A DNA stretch of 47,034 nucleotides from Gnetum montanum (lineage: Eukaryota > Streptophyta > Gnetopsida > Gnetales > Gnetaceae). Under the pieces are notes generated by a model. The model had not been told where the DNA came from, searched no databases, and saw only the letters and a program-made list of their open reading frames with translations. Numbering within the stretch: position 1 is the first letter of the stretch; every line of letters starts with the position of its first letter. Positions 19,902-30,277 of the stretch are shown here, in pieces. The translations under genes were made by a program, and so were the position numbers. Location: positions 100,327 to 147,360 of the forward strand of contig MNCI01017697.1 in NCBI GenBank assembly GCA_015680685.1, read 5' to 3'.

Positions 19902-20668
19902 GTCTATGAAGAATGTATTATTGGTAATAACATCATTCTCAATTCTTTCAAGGAAAATCATGGAGAGCAAAGAATGTCCTTGAGCTGGTTCACTTCAACA
20001 TTTGTGGTCCACTAAAACCATCTTCAAATGGAGGTAGAAGGTACTTGATCACCTTCATTAATGATTATACTTGAAAAGATGGGTTTATTTTTTGTAGGAG
20101 AAGTTTGAAGCTTTTAATGCATTTAAAAGCTTCAAGGTATGTGTTGAAAACAAGTTTGGAAATATCATTAAGCCTCTTCATACAAATCATAGAGGAGAAT
20201 ATTGTTCAAAAGAGTTTGATGTTTTCTTATGAGAATCATGGCATTTGAAGAGAGCTCATAGCCCCCTATACACCACAAAAAAATGGTGTATCAGAGAGAA
20301 AAAATATGGTGACAAGTCTCTTGGCAAGAGGAAGTATTCCAAAGAGTTTCTAGCTAGAGGCTATGAATTGGAGCATCCATGTTTTGAACAGAAGTTCCAC
20401 CTTTGCTATTCAAAACATGACACCAGAAGAGGCTTGGAATGGGAGGAAACTAGTAGTGGATCACTTTAGAATCTTTGGTTGCATTTCCTATGCACATATC
20501 CTTGATGATAAGATGAAGAAGCTAGAGGATAAGAGTGAAAAATGTGTCTTTCTTAGCATAAGTGAAGCATCCGAAGCATATAAATTGTATAATCATCTAA
20601 CAAAGAATATTGTGACTAGCAAAGATGTCATCTTTGATGGAGAGAGCACTTGGAATTGGAATGGATAG
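19902..20668 (+). pseudogene. Copia-1 integrase core, broken
   Basis: Integrase would insert the cDNA into nuclear DNA. Blocks: HFNICGPLKPSSNGGRRYLITF (the first catalytic aspartate position reads N), a degenerate middle segment, and YTPQKNGVSERKN with its glutamate kept. The downstream part EEAWNGRKLVVDHFRIFGC…DDKMKKLEDKSEKCVF is well conserved. Several frameshifts lie between 20000 and 20360. Confidence 0.75.
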
Positions 20669-20829
20669 CAGCCTACTTTAATTATTTTCAATAGTGAAAC
20701 TACAGACTTCATAGCACCTAAAACTACAAACTTTGAAGCACCAAGAACTGTGGAGGCTAAGAATTCACCAACAATAGCATTAGCTAAATCTCACTATAGT
20801 TGAAAAAGACCCTTATGGATGATGGATTA

Positions 20830-21900
20830 TGAGGTAATTGGGCTTGACCAATCTGATGACCCAAACACCCACTTTTCTTTGTTTATAGATTGTGATCCCA
20901 CAACTTTTGAAAGTGCTATTAAAGAATCAAGATGAAGAAAGGAAATGGAGGATGAAATTGAAGCCCTTAAGAGAAATGGTACTTAGGAGCTAGTTGATCT
21001 TCCAAAAGGGCACAAAACCATTGGTGTGAAGTGGGTCTTCAAAAAAAAACTAAAGGAGACTAGTGAAATTGACAAGTATAAGGCACAATTGGTGGCTAAG
21101 GGAACAAGCAAGAATATAGGGTTGACTATAAAGAAGTCTTTGCTCTTGTTGCAAGGCATGATACAATCAGATTGGTGATTCATTGGCAGCACAAAATTCA
21201 TGGCCTATCTTCCAAATGGATGTCAAGTTTGCATTCTTGCATGGAGACTTGGAGTAACGGGTATTTATTGATTAGCCCCCTAGTTTTGTGAAGCTTCGTA
21301 GTGAGCACAATATCTATAAATTAAAAAAGGCTTTGTATGGACTAAAACAAGCTCCAAGAGCTTGGTATAGTCATATAAATACCTATTTTCCTAAGGAGGG
21401 ATTTCAAAAATATTTATATGAGCATGCACTTTTTACAAAGATTGATGGAGCAAAAGTGCTCATCGTATGTTTATATGTTGATGATCTTATTTTCACTAGG
21501 AATGATAATGATTCATTTGAAAAATTTAGGTTAATGATGGATGAGTTTGAAATGATTGATCTTGAAACAATGCATTACTGTCTTGGCATAAAAGTAGTGC
21601 AATCCCCTGTTGGAATCTTCATTTCTCAAAAGAAGTATGTCAAAGAAATATTGAAGAGGTTTAAGATGAAGGATTACAATCCTGTAAGCACTTCCATTGA
21701 GATTGGCTTGAGGCTAAACAAAGCTCCTAAAGAAAGCAAGGTGGAAGCTACACTTCACAAGAAACTTGTTGGGAGTCTAATGTATTTGATTACAACCAAA
21801 CCCAATATAACACATGTTGTGAGTCTTATCAACAAATACATGGAGTCTCCAAAGAAGATGCATTTATTGCCTACTAAAAGAATATTTTGTTACTTGTAAG
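20830..21900 (+). pseudogene. Copia-1 reverse transcriptase
   Basis: RVT_2-type blocks: MEDEIEALKRNGT.ELVDLP, VKWVFKKKLK, a broken MDVK…FLHGDLE segment (about 21210-21260), then an open piece at 21288-21899 with YKLKKALYGLKQAPRAWY, the catalytic YVDD at 21474-21485 and SQKKYVKEILKRFKM. The finger half carries frameshifts, the palm half is nearly clean, and TAA ends the frame at 21897. Confidence 0.85.
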
Positions 21901-22337
21901 GGACTAAATATTTTGGGCTATTTTACAATAAAGGTGAGCAATCTAATTTTTCAGGATTTACCAATAGTGATTATGCAAGACATCAAGATGATAGGAAGAG
22001 CACTTTGAGATATGTTTTTATGATGGGTACAAGGGTTGTTTCATGGTCATCCAAGAAGCATTCAATTGTCAATTGTCAACCACAGAGGCTAAATTTGTTG
22101 TTGCAACATCTTGTACTTGCCAAGTTATTTGGCTAAGAAAAATTCTTAATGACCTATATTTCAAGAAAAAGGGGGCTACTATAATTTTTTGTGACAACAA
22201 TTCTACCATAAAGTTATCCAAAAATCTTGTGCTACATGGAAGAAGCAAGCATATTGATGTGATATTTCACTTCTTGCATGATCTATGCAATAATGGTGTT
22301 ATTGATTTGGTGTTTTATAAGAGTGAAGATTAACTCA
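21901..22337 (+). pseudogene. Copia-1 RNase H
   Basis: Continues after the stop: GFTNSDYARHQDDRKST…VVSWSSKKH, then IWLRKILNDLYF, CDNNSTIKLSKNLVLHGRSKHID and LTDILTKPL, the usual end of copia Pol. One frameshift lies near 22060 and a stop at 22331. Confidence 0.8.
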
Positions 22338-22461
22338 CTGATATTCTAACCAAACCCCTCAAGTTATCAAGATTCCAGAGCTTGAAAAAGTAGCCTAGAG
22401 TCTACATGTTGAATGATTCTTGGTAAACTCATAGTTTGCAAACTTTTAGTTTGCAAGAGGG

Positions 22462-22725
22462 TGTTAAATGTGTTTCATTATTAAACATGCTTTTTATGTT
22501 TGCCCTAGTCTTTAGGAACTATCCTTAGGGATTCAATTGAAAGGTCAATCGTTACAAAAGTTGATTCATATTAGCATTCAGTTGCTATTTTCTGTTGATG
22601 CATTTGCCTATATAAAGGCCATTATTAGTTGAATAAAAATGTGAAATTCAATTACCTCTTTTTAACCCTATTTCGTTTTATTCTTTTTTTCATCTAAGGC
22701 TAGCAGTGCACTGCCTCAGAGGCTG
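22462..22725 (+). repeat. Copia-1 3' LTR
   Basis: Starts TGTTAAATG after the purine-rich 'gcaagaggg' at 22453-22461. Shares its first ~100 bp with 1571-1660. A TATA-like 'ctatataaaggcc' lies at about 22609. The right end is uncertain. Confidence 0.75.
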
Positions 22726-23186
22726 AAAAAATTGCACAAGATTTGGAGCCTAGTTCTAATGCCATCTTGATCGTTATTATCCTACATCATTTGATCTTTG
22801 AAATGTTAAAAGAACTTGGCCAATAGAAAAATCTACGGCTAATACACACACAATTTACTGATGACCCAGAGATAGCATGGAATGAAATTTTGGAATCTTG
22901 CATACACTCAAGACCTAGCTTTTATCAACATCCATTTAAAGGTGTCTGTGCTTTTATTATTATTGTAAAATAAATGTTTCTAAAGTTTTGTTGACTAGAT
23001 TCTAACAATTAAACTTAAATGTAATGTCAAAATTGATGGACTTGCTATCCTTGATTGTGCTATACTTGGTCTTGGTCATGGCTTAAATTAGATTAATCCT
23101 TGTCCTTAGACCAAGAACACGTTATATAAGACATTGTACTTCAAGGAAAGGACTATCCATTTCAGTTTTAGCCTCAAAATCTTGCA
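22726..23186. other. Host flank, no gene seen
   Basis: Between Copia-1 and the receptor-kinase-like pseudogene. No domain or LTR end recognised. It may contain the promoter or leader of the adjacent gene remnant; 'gttatataaga' near 23120 is a possible TATA-type site 65 bp upstream of its ATG. Confidence 0.4.
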
Positions 23187-24055
23187 ATGGAAGGAGCTTC
23201 AACAGCTGCACTACTACTCTTATTTTTATACTTAGGAATTTTTTCTGCTCAGCAAGGTTTTTTAAGACATACTATGTGGATCAAGTGCACAAGAATACAC
23301 AGACAGTTTAGGGCTTATATTGGTCTCAGATGCAAATAACATAAAAGAATTGTGCAAAAGACCACTCAAGTTCCTTTATACTTGAACACTATTCGAACCT
23401 TTAAGAAGCCTTTGAATAAGTCACATTATCAATTACCTATCCCTACAGGTCAAAAATATTTGTTGAGGCTATGGTTCACAAACGATCTCAACATTAGTTA
23501 TAGTTTCACATGCTCTATTGAAACTCAAGATTTGATCTATCATAGTGGTTTTTTGGAAACAATTTTGATGATATTGTGTTGCAAACTTACCAAATTGAAT
23601 AGTATATTTGCTTAATGAGAACTGACAGTGAAGGTCCTTCTATTTTTGCAATTCAATTAATTGAACTTCTAAGTAAAATGTATTCACAAGAGAAGAAAGG
23701 CTTGCTGATGAGAATGGGGGCCAGAAGCAGTATTAGCAACTACGACAGCAACATCAAGATTTCTCAAGATGAATTTGACTGCATTTGGACTACTAAAGAC
23801 TTGGGAACAAGGATTATTTCAACAAATAGAAGTATTAACATGAACAAAACTAATAATTTTCCTCCATCTATTGTGATGCAAATTGTCAACATTTTCAATA
23901 GTCTCATTCCACTTACCTAAAATGAAAAGCTCTATTCATCTTTTATCCTTCTTAGTTTGATAACAAGAAAATGTCCAGCATATTAAACATCAACATAAGC
24001 TCTGACACTCGCCATCCATTTTTCTTCCTTAACTTCCATGCAAACTGTGAGCAGT
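23187..24055 (+). pseudogene. Malectin-like receptor-kinase-type gene remnant (extracellular part)
   Basis: ATG 23187 opens a signal-peptide-like start (MEGASTAALLLLFLYLGIFSA followed by QQGFL). After a frameshift, blocks typical of malectin-like domains of plant LRR receptor kinases appear: SDAN.IKELCK, VPLYLNTIRTFKKPLNKS, YQLPIPTGQKYLLRLWF (23352-23600), then SIFAIQLIELLSKMYS and DEFDCIW, ISTNRSINMNKTNNFPPSIVMQ (23615-23920). A weaker coding-like piece DTRHPFFFLNFHA follows at about 24005-24045. Frameshifts and stops break it, and the leucine-rich repeats, membrane segment and kinase domain are not in the window. Copia-2 lies immediately downstream. Confidence 0.65.
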
Positions 24056-24095
24056 GATGGCTAAATTAGCAATTTTTTTTAACTTCCATGCAAAC
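24031..24095. repeat. About 50-bp host tandem repeat, left side of Copia-2
   Basis: 'cttccatgcaaactgtgagc…ggctaaattagcaa' at 24033-24072, then a second unit starting at 24083 that is cut by Copia-2 at 24096. The second unit resumes after the element at 42780, and a third unit lies at 42811-42850. Confidence 0.65.
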
Positions 24096-24308
24096 TGTTA
24101 GTTGTCAATCCTCATTTAGTTACAAGAATTAGTTTAAGTCTTGGTTAAGTCTATTAGCTATTTTAATGGAATATCATCATGTAATCCTATCTCTGTGTTC
24201 TGTTAGTAGAAGTGAATCCACACCTAAATAAAACATTTTTCTATTACTCTTCATATTGGCTCTAATTCTTACTCCTATTATTTTTGTTTGGGTTTAATAC
24301 CTTGTCCA
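24096..24308 (+). repeat. Copia-2 5' LTR (213 bp)
   Basis: TGTTAG…TGTCCA, followed directly by the primer-binding site. Matches 42593-42779, with shared blocks 'tattagctattttaatgg', 'gtgaatccacacctaaataaaac' and 'tttgggtttaata'. Confidence 0.88.
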
Positions 24309-24326
24309 TGGTATCCGAGCTAGAAG
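24309..24326 (+). promoter_or_regulatory. Copia-2 primer-binding site
   Basis: 'tggtatccgagctagaag' differs by one base from the well-known TGGTATCAGAGC site of plant copia elements, which is complementary to initiator tRNA-Met. Confidence 0.9.
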
Positions 24327-24331
24327 TTCCA

Positions 24332-24660
24332 ATGAATAGCCCAACTCAAATCTCAGTTCCTGTCTTGAATGGGCAAAATTACAATTGGTGGAGTGTCCAA
24401 ATGAGGATGCTTTTCGATTTCCACGAGTTGCTCAGTGTTGTAAAAAATAGTGTTGTTTATCTTGCAAAAAATGCAACTAATGCATAGAGAATGTCCATAG
24501 TGAGAACAAGAAGAAAGATAAGAAGGCATTATATTTCATTCATAAAGGGGTCAATGATGAAGTTTTTGAGAAGATTGCAAGAGCAACCACATCAAAGCAA
24601 GCCTGGGATACCTTGATGATGTTGTACAAAGGTGTGAATAGAGTTAAGCTGCTAAGACTC
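24332..24660 (+). pseudogene. Copia-2 gag, first part
   Basis: ATG 24332, right after the primer-binding site. MNSPTQISVPVLNGQNYNWWSVQMRMLF is the standard N-terminus of copia gag (DUF4219/UBN2 type), followed by LLSVVKN and, after a frameshift, KDKKALYFIHKGVNDEVFEKIARA and AWDTLMMLYKGVNRVKLLRL. Cut at 24660 by solo LTR D; it resumes at 25522. Confidence 0.85.
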
Positions 24661-25516
24661 TAATGAGTGGCGAGGTACCCCTACACTCAACCATACGAAT
24701 ACAAGTGTTTCATGTGCGATCTAGTCAAACTCCACAAATAGGCTAGTTGTGGTATCTAGACAGTTATCCTTAGGTCACAGTTTGTTGTCTTCCCACCTGG
24801 ACTAGTATTAGCTTTGTCACATATGGTTTAGTCCAGAGTGAGGTCAATGATGTGTTCCTATGCTAACGCTACTCCTGGATATGATGGTAAATAAGATTAA
24901 CTAAGCTAAGAGAGAAAGGGTGAGAGAGAATCTAAGCTAGCCTAAGTGTGATGAGTATCTGTTCCTCAATCATCCATATACATCTTGGACCTCATGCATG
25001 ACTACCACTAGGATTACCAAGTGCAGATCCTAGGTACACTACTAGGTTACCAAGTAGTCACACTTAAATGCTCATGATCAAGTCGTACTCATTCCACATT
25101 TAACAAGAGTTTAGGGTGAGAGATATTAACTAAGAAAGTAGTAAATAATAATTAAATAAATAATTAATTAAACTAAGTGAATGCTACAATGATGAAGTAA
25201 TCTCTATTTTTATTTCTGGTCATGTGCGTGTCCAAGTATGTCACACTCAAATAAAGGATGTCATACAATTACAATCACCACACTACGGGCATACTGGGAA
25301 ATAATTCTAACTCTAAGAAGGAAAAACTGAAAGATTTTGGATAAGGAACTAAGAACTAACTCCTAGAATAAGGAAAGCCACCTCTTATTTATAGAAATTG
25401 AGGCAGGCTACAATATTGCATACACGATATCACGGCTGATGTAATATCACTGATGCGATATTACGGCTACGATATCGAGGGTCCGATAACTGGGCTTGGT
25501 AGACCATGACTCATCA
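24661..25516 (-). repeat. Solo LTR D (856 bp), minus strand
   Basis: On the minus strand it runs from TGATGAGT (25516) to ACTCAT(t)A (24661). A perfect 5-bp duplication 'gactc' flanks it (24656-24660, 25517-25521), with no internal region: a solo LTR left by LTR-LTR recombination. The downstream half matches the element A LTR closely; the promoter region differs and carries more GATATC-like boxes. Confidence 0.93.
25386..25393 (-). promoter_or_regulatory. Solo LTR D TATA box
   Basis: TATAAATA on the minus strand, followed by 'agagg' as in the LTRs of A, B, E and F. Upstream on the minus strand (25410-25490) are at least five GATATC/AATATC-type boxes. Confidence 0.7.
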
Positions 25517-25521
25517 GACTC

Positions 25522-26175
25522 CAAAATTTGAGATGTCAATATGAGCTCTTACAAATGGAGTCTTCTGAGACTATTGCTACTTATATTAGCCATGTTCTTG
25601 GTCTGACAAATCAAATGAGAACATATGAAGAGGAGTACAAAGAGCAAGCCAAAGTGGAGAAGATTTTATGGCCACTCACTTCCAAATTTAAGCATATCAT
25701 GGTGGCAATAGAAGAATCACATGATCTATCTTTTATGACTATTGAGGAATTATCTAGCACCTTGCAAGCCCATGAGCAACAAATGAACGAGAAGAAAATT
25801 GAGAGGCCGATTAAGCAAGCTTTTCAAAGCCAAGTCTTCATCAAAGGTGATCAAGGAGGTGAAACAAGCCAAAAGCATGGTGGTTCTCATGGTAGAGGAA
25901 AAGGACATGGACACTACTACAATAGAAGTCATGGTGGTCATAATAACAATCATGGAGTTGGAGGCAATGACCAAGAAAAATCAAATTCCAGTCATCAGTA
26001 AATTTCCAGAGGTCATGGTTGTGGACATGGTAGAGAAATTAATGACAAATCCAATGTTTCATGTTACTCTTGTCATAGGCATGGCCATTATTCAAATGGG
26101 TGTAGATACAAGGATAATACTTAGAGGGCTCATTGTGTATGAAAATAAGATGATGATGGCAATCATGCTCTCTTG
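25522..26175 (+). pseudogene. Copia-2 gag, second part with zinc knuckle
   Basis: Open from 25528 to 26001: LRCQYELLQMESSETIATY, VEKILWPLTSKFKHIMVAIEE and TIEELSSTLQAHEQQMN, then an H/G-rich low-complexity tail. After a stop the knuckle CYSCHRHGHYSNGC (CX2CX4HX4C, all four ligands kept) is at about 26060-26103. Confidence 0.85.
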
Positions 26176-26770
26176 ATGGTCACTATAGCTAGTGAAGTGC
26201 CAAAATACCACACATGGTTTTTTGACACTAGGTGTACCAATCATATGTGTAGCAAAAAGGAGTTATTTGCTATTTTTGATGAGTCCTTTCACACCAAAGT
26301 CAAATTTTCTTATGATAGCACTATACTAGTGATGGGAAAAGGATAAATCCTTATCAACTTGAAGAATGGATATCATAAATATATTTTTGATGTCTTCTAT
26401 ATGCTAGGTATGAAGAGTAATTTTCTTAGTGTGGGTTAGCTGGCAAAAAAATAAACCTTCATGGCAATCAACTCTCCATTTTTTACAACAGTGGTACACT
26501 CATTCTCAAGGCCCCTTTGATGAAGAATCGTATATTTCAAGTTGATATTTCTAGTGGTGTTTATAATTGTCTTAATGCCATTATAAATGATGAGCCTTGG
26601 CTATGGCATCTTCGCTTTGGACATTTAAACTTTCGAAGTTTAAAATTTCTTGCTAAATGAACTATGGTGAAACATTTGCCTAGCATTCATCATCCAAAAC
26701 AATTGTGTGAAGCTTGCATTCTTGGAAAGCATCACAAAATGTTTTTTGCAATAAAACAATGATGTGCAAC
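26176..26770 (+). pseudogene. Copia-2 protease and GAG-pre-integrase, inactive
   Basis: WFFDTRCTNHM near 26217: the D-T-G triad reads D-T-R. Then VMGKG, VFYMLGMKSNFLSVG and, after stops, DEPWLWHLRFGHLNFRSLKFL and LCEACILGKHH, which retain the HHCC finger. Several TAA/TGA/TAG codons interrupt it. Confidence 0.8.
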
Positions 26771-27435
26771 ACAACCACTGGAGCTTATTCATTCCAATGT
26801 ATGTGGTCCAATGAACACCTCATCAAATGGAAATAATAGGTATTTCCTAACCTTTATTGATGATTTTACTTAGAAAATTTGGGTCTATCTTTTGCAAAAG
26901 AATTCTGAAGTTTTTGATTACTTTAAGAAGTTCAAGGTGCATGTTGAAAGGTAAAGTGGCTATCTTTTTAAAGTTCTACAAATTGACGGTGGAGGTGAAT
27001 ACACTTCCAATGAATTTAATGAATATTGTGAAGAATAAGGAATAGAGAATCAAGTCACCTTTTCCTACACCCTACAACACAATAGAGTAGCCAAAAAGAA
27101 GAACAGAACTATAATGAACATGGCAAGGAGCATGCTAAAGGCAAAAGGAATGTCCAGTTCATTTTCGGATGAAGCAATTTCATGTTCTGTCCACTTGTTA
27201 AATAGGCCTCCAACAAGGAGTGTGCAAAATATCACCCCTGTAGAAGCATGGAGTGATTTCAAGCCAAGCGTGAAACATCTTAGAGTGTTCGGTGCTATTG
27301 CTTATGCCCATGCTCCAGCAGAGACAAGAATAAAGTTAGATGATTAAGTAGAGAAGACTATTTTTTTTTGGCTATAAGCATGGGGGATACAAGTTGTTCA
27401 ACCCTATAACAAAGAAGGTGACTGTCAATTGAGAT
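26771..27435 (+). pseudogene. Copia-2 integrase core, catalytically dead
   Basis: [19 protein letters not shown] (first catalytic D reads N), [25 protein letters not shown] (second D kept), HNRVAKKKNRTIM (catalytic E reads K), followed by LLNRPPTRSVQNITPVEAW and HLRVFGAIAYAH. So two of the three DDE residues are changed. Stops near 26874, 26953 and 27037. Confidence 0.85.
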
Positions 27436-28322
27436 GTGATCTTTGCCAAAGAAAAGACTTGGAAATGGGATGTTTCTTCACACAAAGACTCCCAGAAGCA
27501 ACAAAGTTATATCCTTGAAGAGGAAGCTATAGTTTCTACCACAAATGATGCTACATTAAGCTATGCTCAAGAAAGTTCCACTCCACAACCTCTAGTGGAA
27601 TCTGAAAGGCCAAGGCAACAATGCCAACAATCAGTACGCCTTCAACACTACAAGGTAACTCTTGATGATGAAGTTGATGATGATGGAGAATTGGTACACT
27701 TTTCTTTCTTTGCAAATAGTGAACCTGTGACATTCCAGGAGGCAATTCAAGATCCTAAATGGGTGAATGCCATGAATGAGGAAATCAAGGCAATTGAAAG
27801 AAACAATACATGGAAACTTGTTGACATCCCACACAGTCACAAAGCAATTGATGTGAAGAGGGTTTTCAAGACAAAGATGAAGTTAAATGATGAGGTGGAT
27901 AGACACAAAGCAATATTGATGGCAAAAGGATTTGAACAAAGGCCTGGCTATGACTACTAAGAGGTTTTCTCTCTTGTTTCTTAAATTGAAACAATTAGAC
28001 TTCTTATTGCATTAGTTACCCAGAAGAAGTGGAAAATCCATCAAATGAATGTGAAGTCAACCTTTCTAAATGGCCCACTTGAAGAAGAGGTTTTTGTCAT
28101 GTAACCACCTAGATTCATGAAGCATGGAAGTGAAGATAAGGTGTATAGATTGAAGAAAGCATTGTATGGTCTCAAATAAGCACCACAAGCATGGAATAGG
28201 TGCATTGACTCTTTCTTTCATAAGGCTAGTTTCCATAAGTATCCATATGAAAATGCTTTATATGTAAGGCTAATGATTCTGGCTATGTTGGTGATCTAAT
28301 ATTCATAGGCAATAATCATCAA
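27436..28322 (+). pseudogene. Copia-2 linker and reverse transcriptase, catalytically dead
   Basis: The frame at 27436-27960 runs from KTWKWD through an acidic linker into FQEAIQDPKWVNAMNEEIKAIERNNTW, VKRVFKTKMK and AKGFEQRPG. Then KIHQMNVKSTFLNGPLEEEV (the metal-binding D reads N), VYRLKKALYGLK, a stop, AWNRCIDSF, and YVGD instead of YVDD at 28284-28295. Both active-site aspartate motifs are therefore altered. Confidence 0.85.
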
Positions 28323-29212
28323 ATGATTGAAGATTTTAAGAAGTCCATGATGCATGAGTTTGAAATGATAGATCTTGGCCTCATTTCATATTTCCTTAGC
28401 ATTGAAGACGTTAAAAGAGAAGATGGGATTTTTATTTGTCAAAAGAGGTATGCTACTAAACTCTTGAAGAAGTTTCGTATGCAAGATTGTAATCCTATGA
28501 GAACTCCTGTGGAGGTTGGCATAAAATTGTCAAAGAATGGAGAAGGGGCACTTACTGATTCAACTAATTTCAAGAAAATTTTTGGGAGTTTAAGATATCT
28601 CACATGCATAAGGCCAAACATCTCTTATGGTGTTGGTTTGATTAGCAGATTTTTGGAATCTCCTCATCAACTTCATATGCAAGTGGCCAAAAGAATCCTA
28701 TGGTACCTAAAGGGCACTTATGATCATGGTTTATTCTATTCCTCATCTAATAATTGTGCTCTTATAGGATATTCTGATAGTGATTGGGGTGGAGATTTAG
28801 ATGATCAGAAAAGCACTTCTAGTTATTGTTTTAATTTTGGTGCTACAGCTTGTTCATAGTCATCAAAGAAGAAACCCATAATTACACTTTCAACTTGTGA
28901 AGCAAAATATGTAGGTGTAGCTTCAAGTGCATGTCAAGCAATATGGTTAGGCAATGTGATGAGCCAAATCCATGCTTCAATTAAGAGGCTAATGAAGATC
29001 TTTGTTGACAATATTTCTACAATTGACTTGGCAAAGAATCTTGTCACACATGGAAGAAGTAAACATGTTGACATATGCTATCATTTTATAAGAGATTAAG
29101 TTGGAAAGAAAGTAATAGAGTTGGTGTATTACAAGTCTGAAGACCAAGTGGCAAACATTCTCACCAAATTGTTGAAGTATGATACCTTTGCCAAGTTAAA
29201 GTGTATGCTTAG
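28323..29212 (+). pseudogene. Copia-2 RT thumb and RNase H
   Basis: Open frame at 28323-28859: MHEFEMIDLGLISYFL, ICQKRYATKLLKKFRMQDCNP, PNISYGVGLISRFLESP and GYSDSDWGGDLDDQKSTS, where the RNase H begins. After a stop: SSKKKPIITLSTCEAKYVG, HGRSKHVDICYHFI and ANILTKLLKYDTFAKLKCML. Cut at 29212 by element C before the polypurine tract, which lies at 42581. Confidence 0.85.
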
Positions 29213-30120
29213 TGATGAGTCATCATTGGTTGGCTACATCGATGAGGCCTTGTCAATGTAGTCAACTACATCGATGCATTTCACCCTATATTGACGAGGT
29301 CCCATCAACATAATGTCTATCTGTCACCTATCAATACACACCTACCAGCCACATTTATGGCAATCTAGATTTGAATAGCTCTTACATTTTTTCCATTTGA
29401 AAGTTATAATTTTTTCCCTAAGTGCCCGCAATAAGAGTCATTGAGTGTATCAATCTTTATTCAAGCATTGTTGTACCTAAGCATGATAGTGTGTGTAGTA
29501 ATAAAGATGAGCTTTTTGATAAACCTTGCAACACTTTGGATAGATTAGTTATTTTATTTATGCATGCAATGTTTTCAATTATTTGTTAATTATTCTCAAT
29601 TATTTCGCAAATATTTTTCAGCAATTAAGTTAATGAGGTTATAAAGCTACATAAATTAAATACATAAGTACGACTGCTTCGAGTGTAACACATATTTGCT
29701 TGGTAATCTCGACAATGTTATTGCTTGGTACACCCAGTAGCATAGCGCTTGGTTACCCAATAGCAGATACATAGGTTTAGGACATGTACAGAAAGTGGGA
29801 ATAGATACTTATGTTAGGATTAGTTAAATGCTAATAAATTAGTTAATTTGGATTATTTGATCAAATTACTTTTATCCATATTTGAGCACCAATCTATAAA
29901 ACATAAAAAAATGATAAAAATTGAATGCTTCAATTACACTTAACCATACCAACGAACATCACAAGTGTAATTGGGAAGACAATGATTGACCTTAAGGCTA
30001 AATTTACTTCCTAAAGGGCTAGCACACTGGAAACAACAAAGTCCATGGAATTCAACCAAATCATGCTTGAACGCTTTGTGATTCATATGGTTGGGCATAG
30101 GGGTACTTTACCGCTCATCA
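29213..30120 (+). repeat. Element C 5' LTR (908 bp)
   Basis: TGATGAGT…GCTCATCA. The promoter region lacks GATATC; instead it has repeated units around 'catcgatgaggcc' and 'gacgaggtcccatcaac'. Three TTGGT-A-CCCA motifs at about 29700, 29724 and 29749. The TATA box seen in the 3' LTR (41813-41820) is decayed here to 'ctatcaata'. Confidence 0.9.
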
Positions 30121-30138
30121 TTGGCACCATTGCTGAGA
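30121..30138 (+). promoter_or_regulatory. Element C primer-binding site, decayed
   Basis: 'ttggcaccattgctgaga' right after the LTR: the B site with four changes. Confidence 0.75.
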
Positions 30139-30277
30139 ACTTCTATTTGTGGAATGTGTGATATTTAGGTCTAAGTAAATATCACTAATATCATTGTATG
30201 AACCTAAAGGTCAATATTATTCCCACTATACATACAAATTATAAGAGCACACTAACAATTTCATTTTGCTTTGCAAA

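Larger units (their letters stand above)
1571..22725 (+). mobile_element. Copia-1: degenerate Ty1/copia retrotransposon, split by elements A and B
   Basis: The domain order gag - protease - integrase - reverse transcriptase - RNase H is that of Ty1/copia. Its gag is split at 2000/18953 by element A. The 5' part is rearranged: the LTR start runs through a 24-bp repeat array straight into gag, so the rest of the LTR, the primer-binding site and the gag N-terminus are missing. The 3' LTR starts at 22462; its end is uncertain because no clear CA terminus is seen (about 22710-22731). An A-run flanks both ends, so a 5-bp duplication cannot be proved. Stops and frameshifts lie in most domains, although the protease and the YVDD part of reverse transcriptase are still readable. 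Confidence 0.85.

Noticed and set aside
22726-22745. Nine-base 'ctgaaaaaa' on both sides of Copia-1 as a target duplication
   Set aside because: Homopolymer match, longer than the 5 bp expected for copia, and the right LTR end lacks CA; not reliable.
27065-27262. Hydrophobic minus-strand frame resembling a membrane protein
   Set aside because: Antisense of the Copia-2 integrase.
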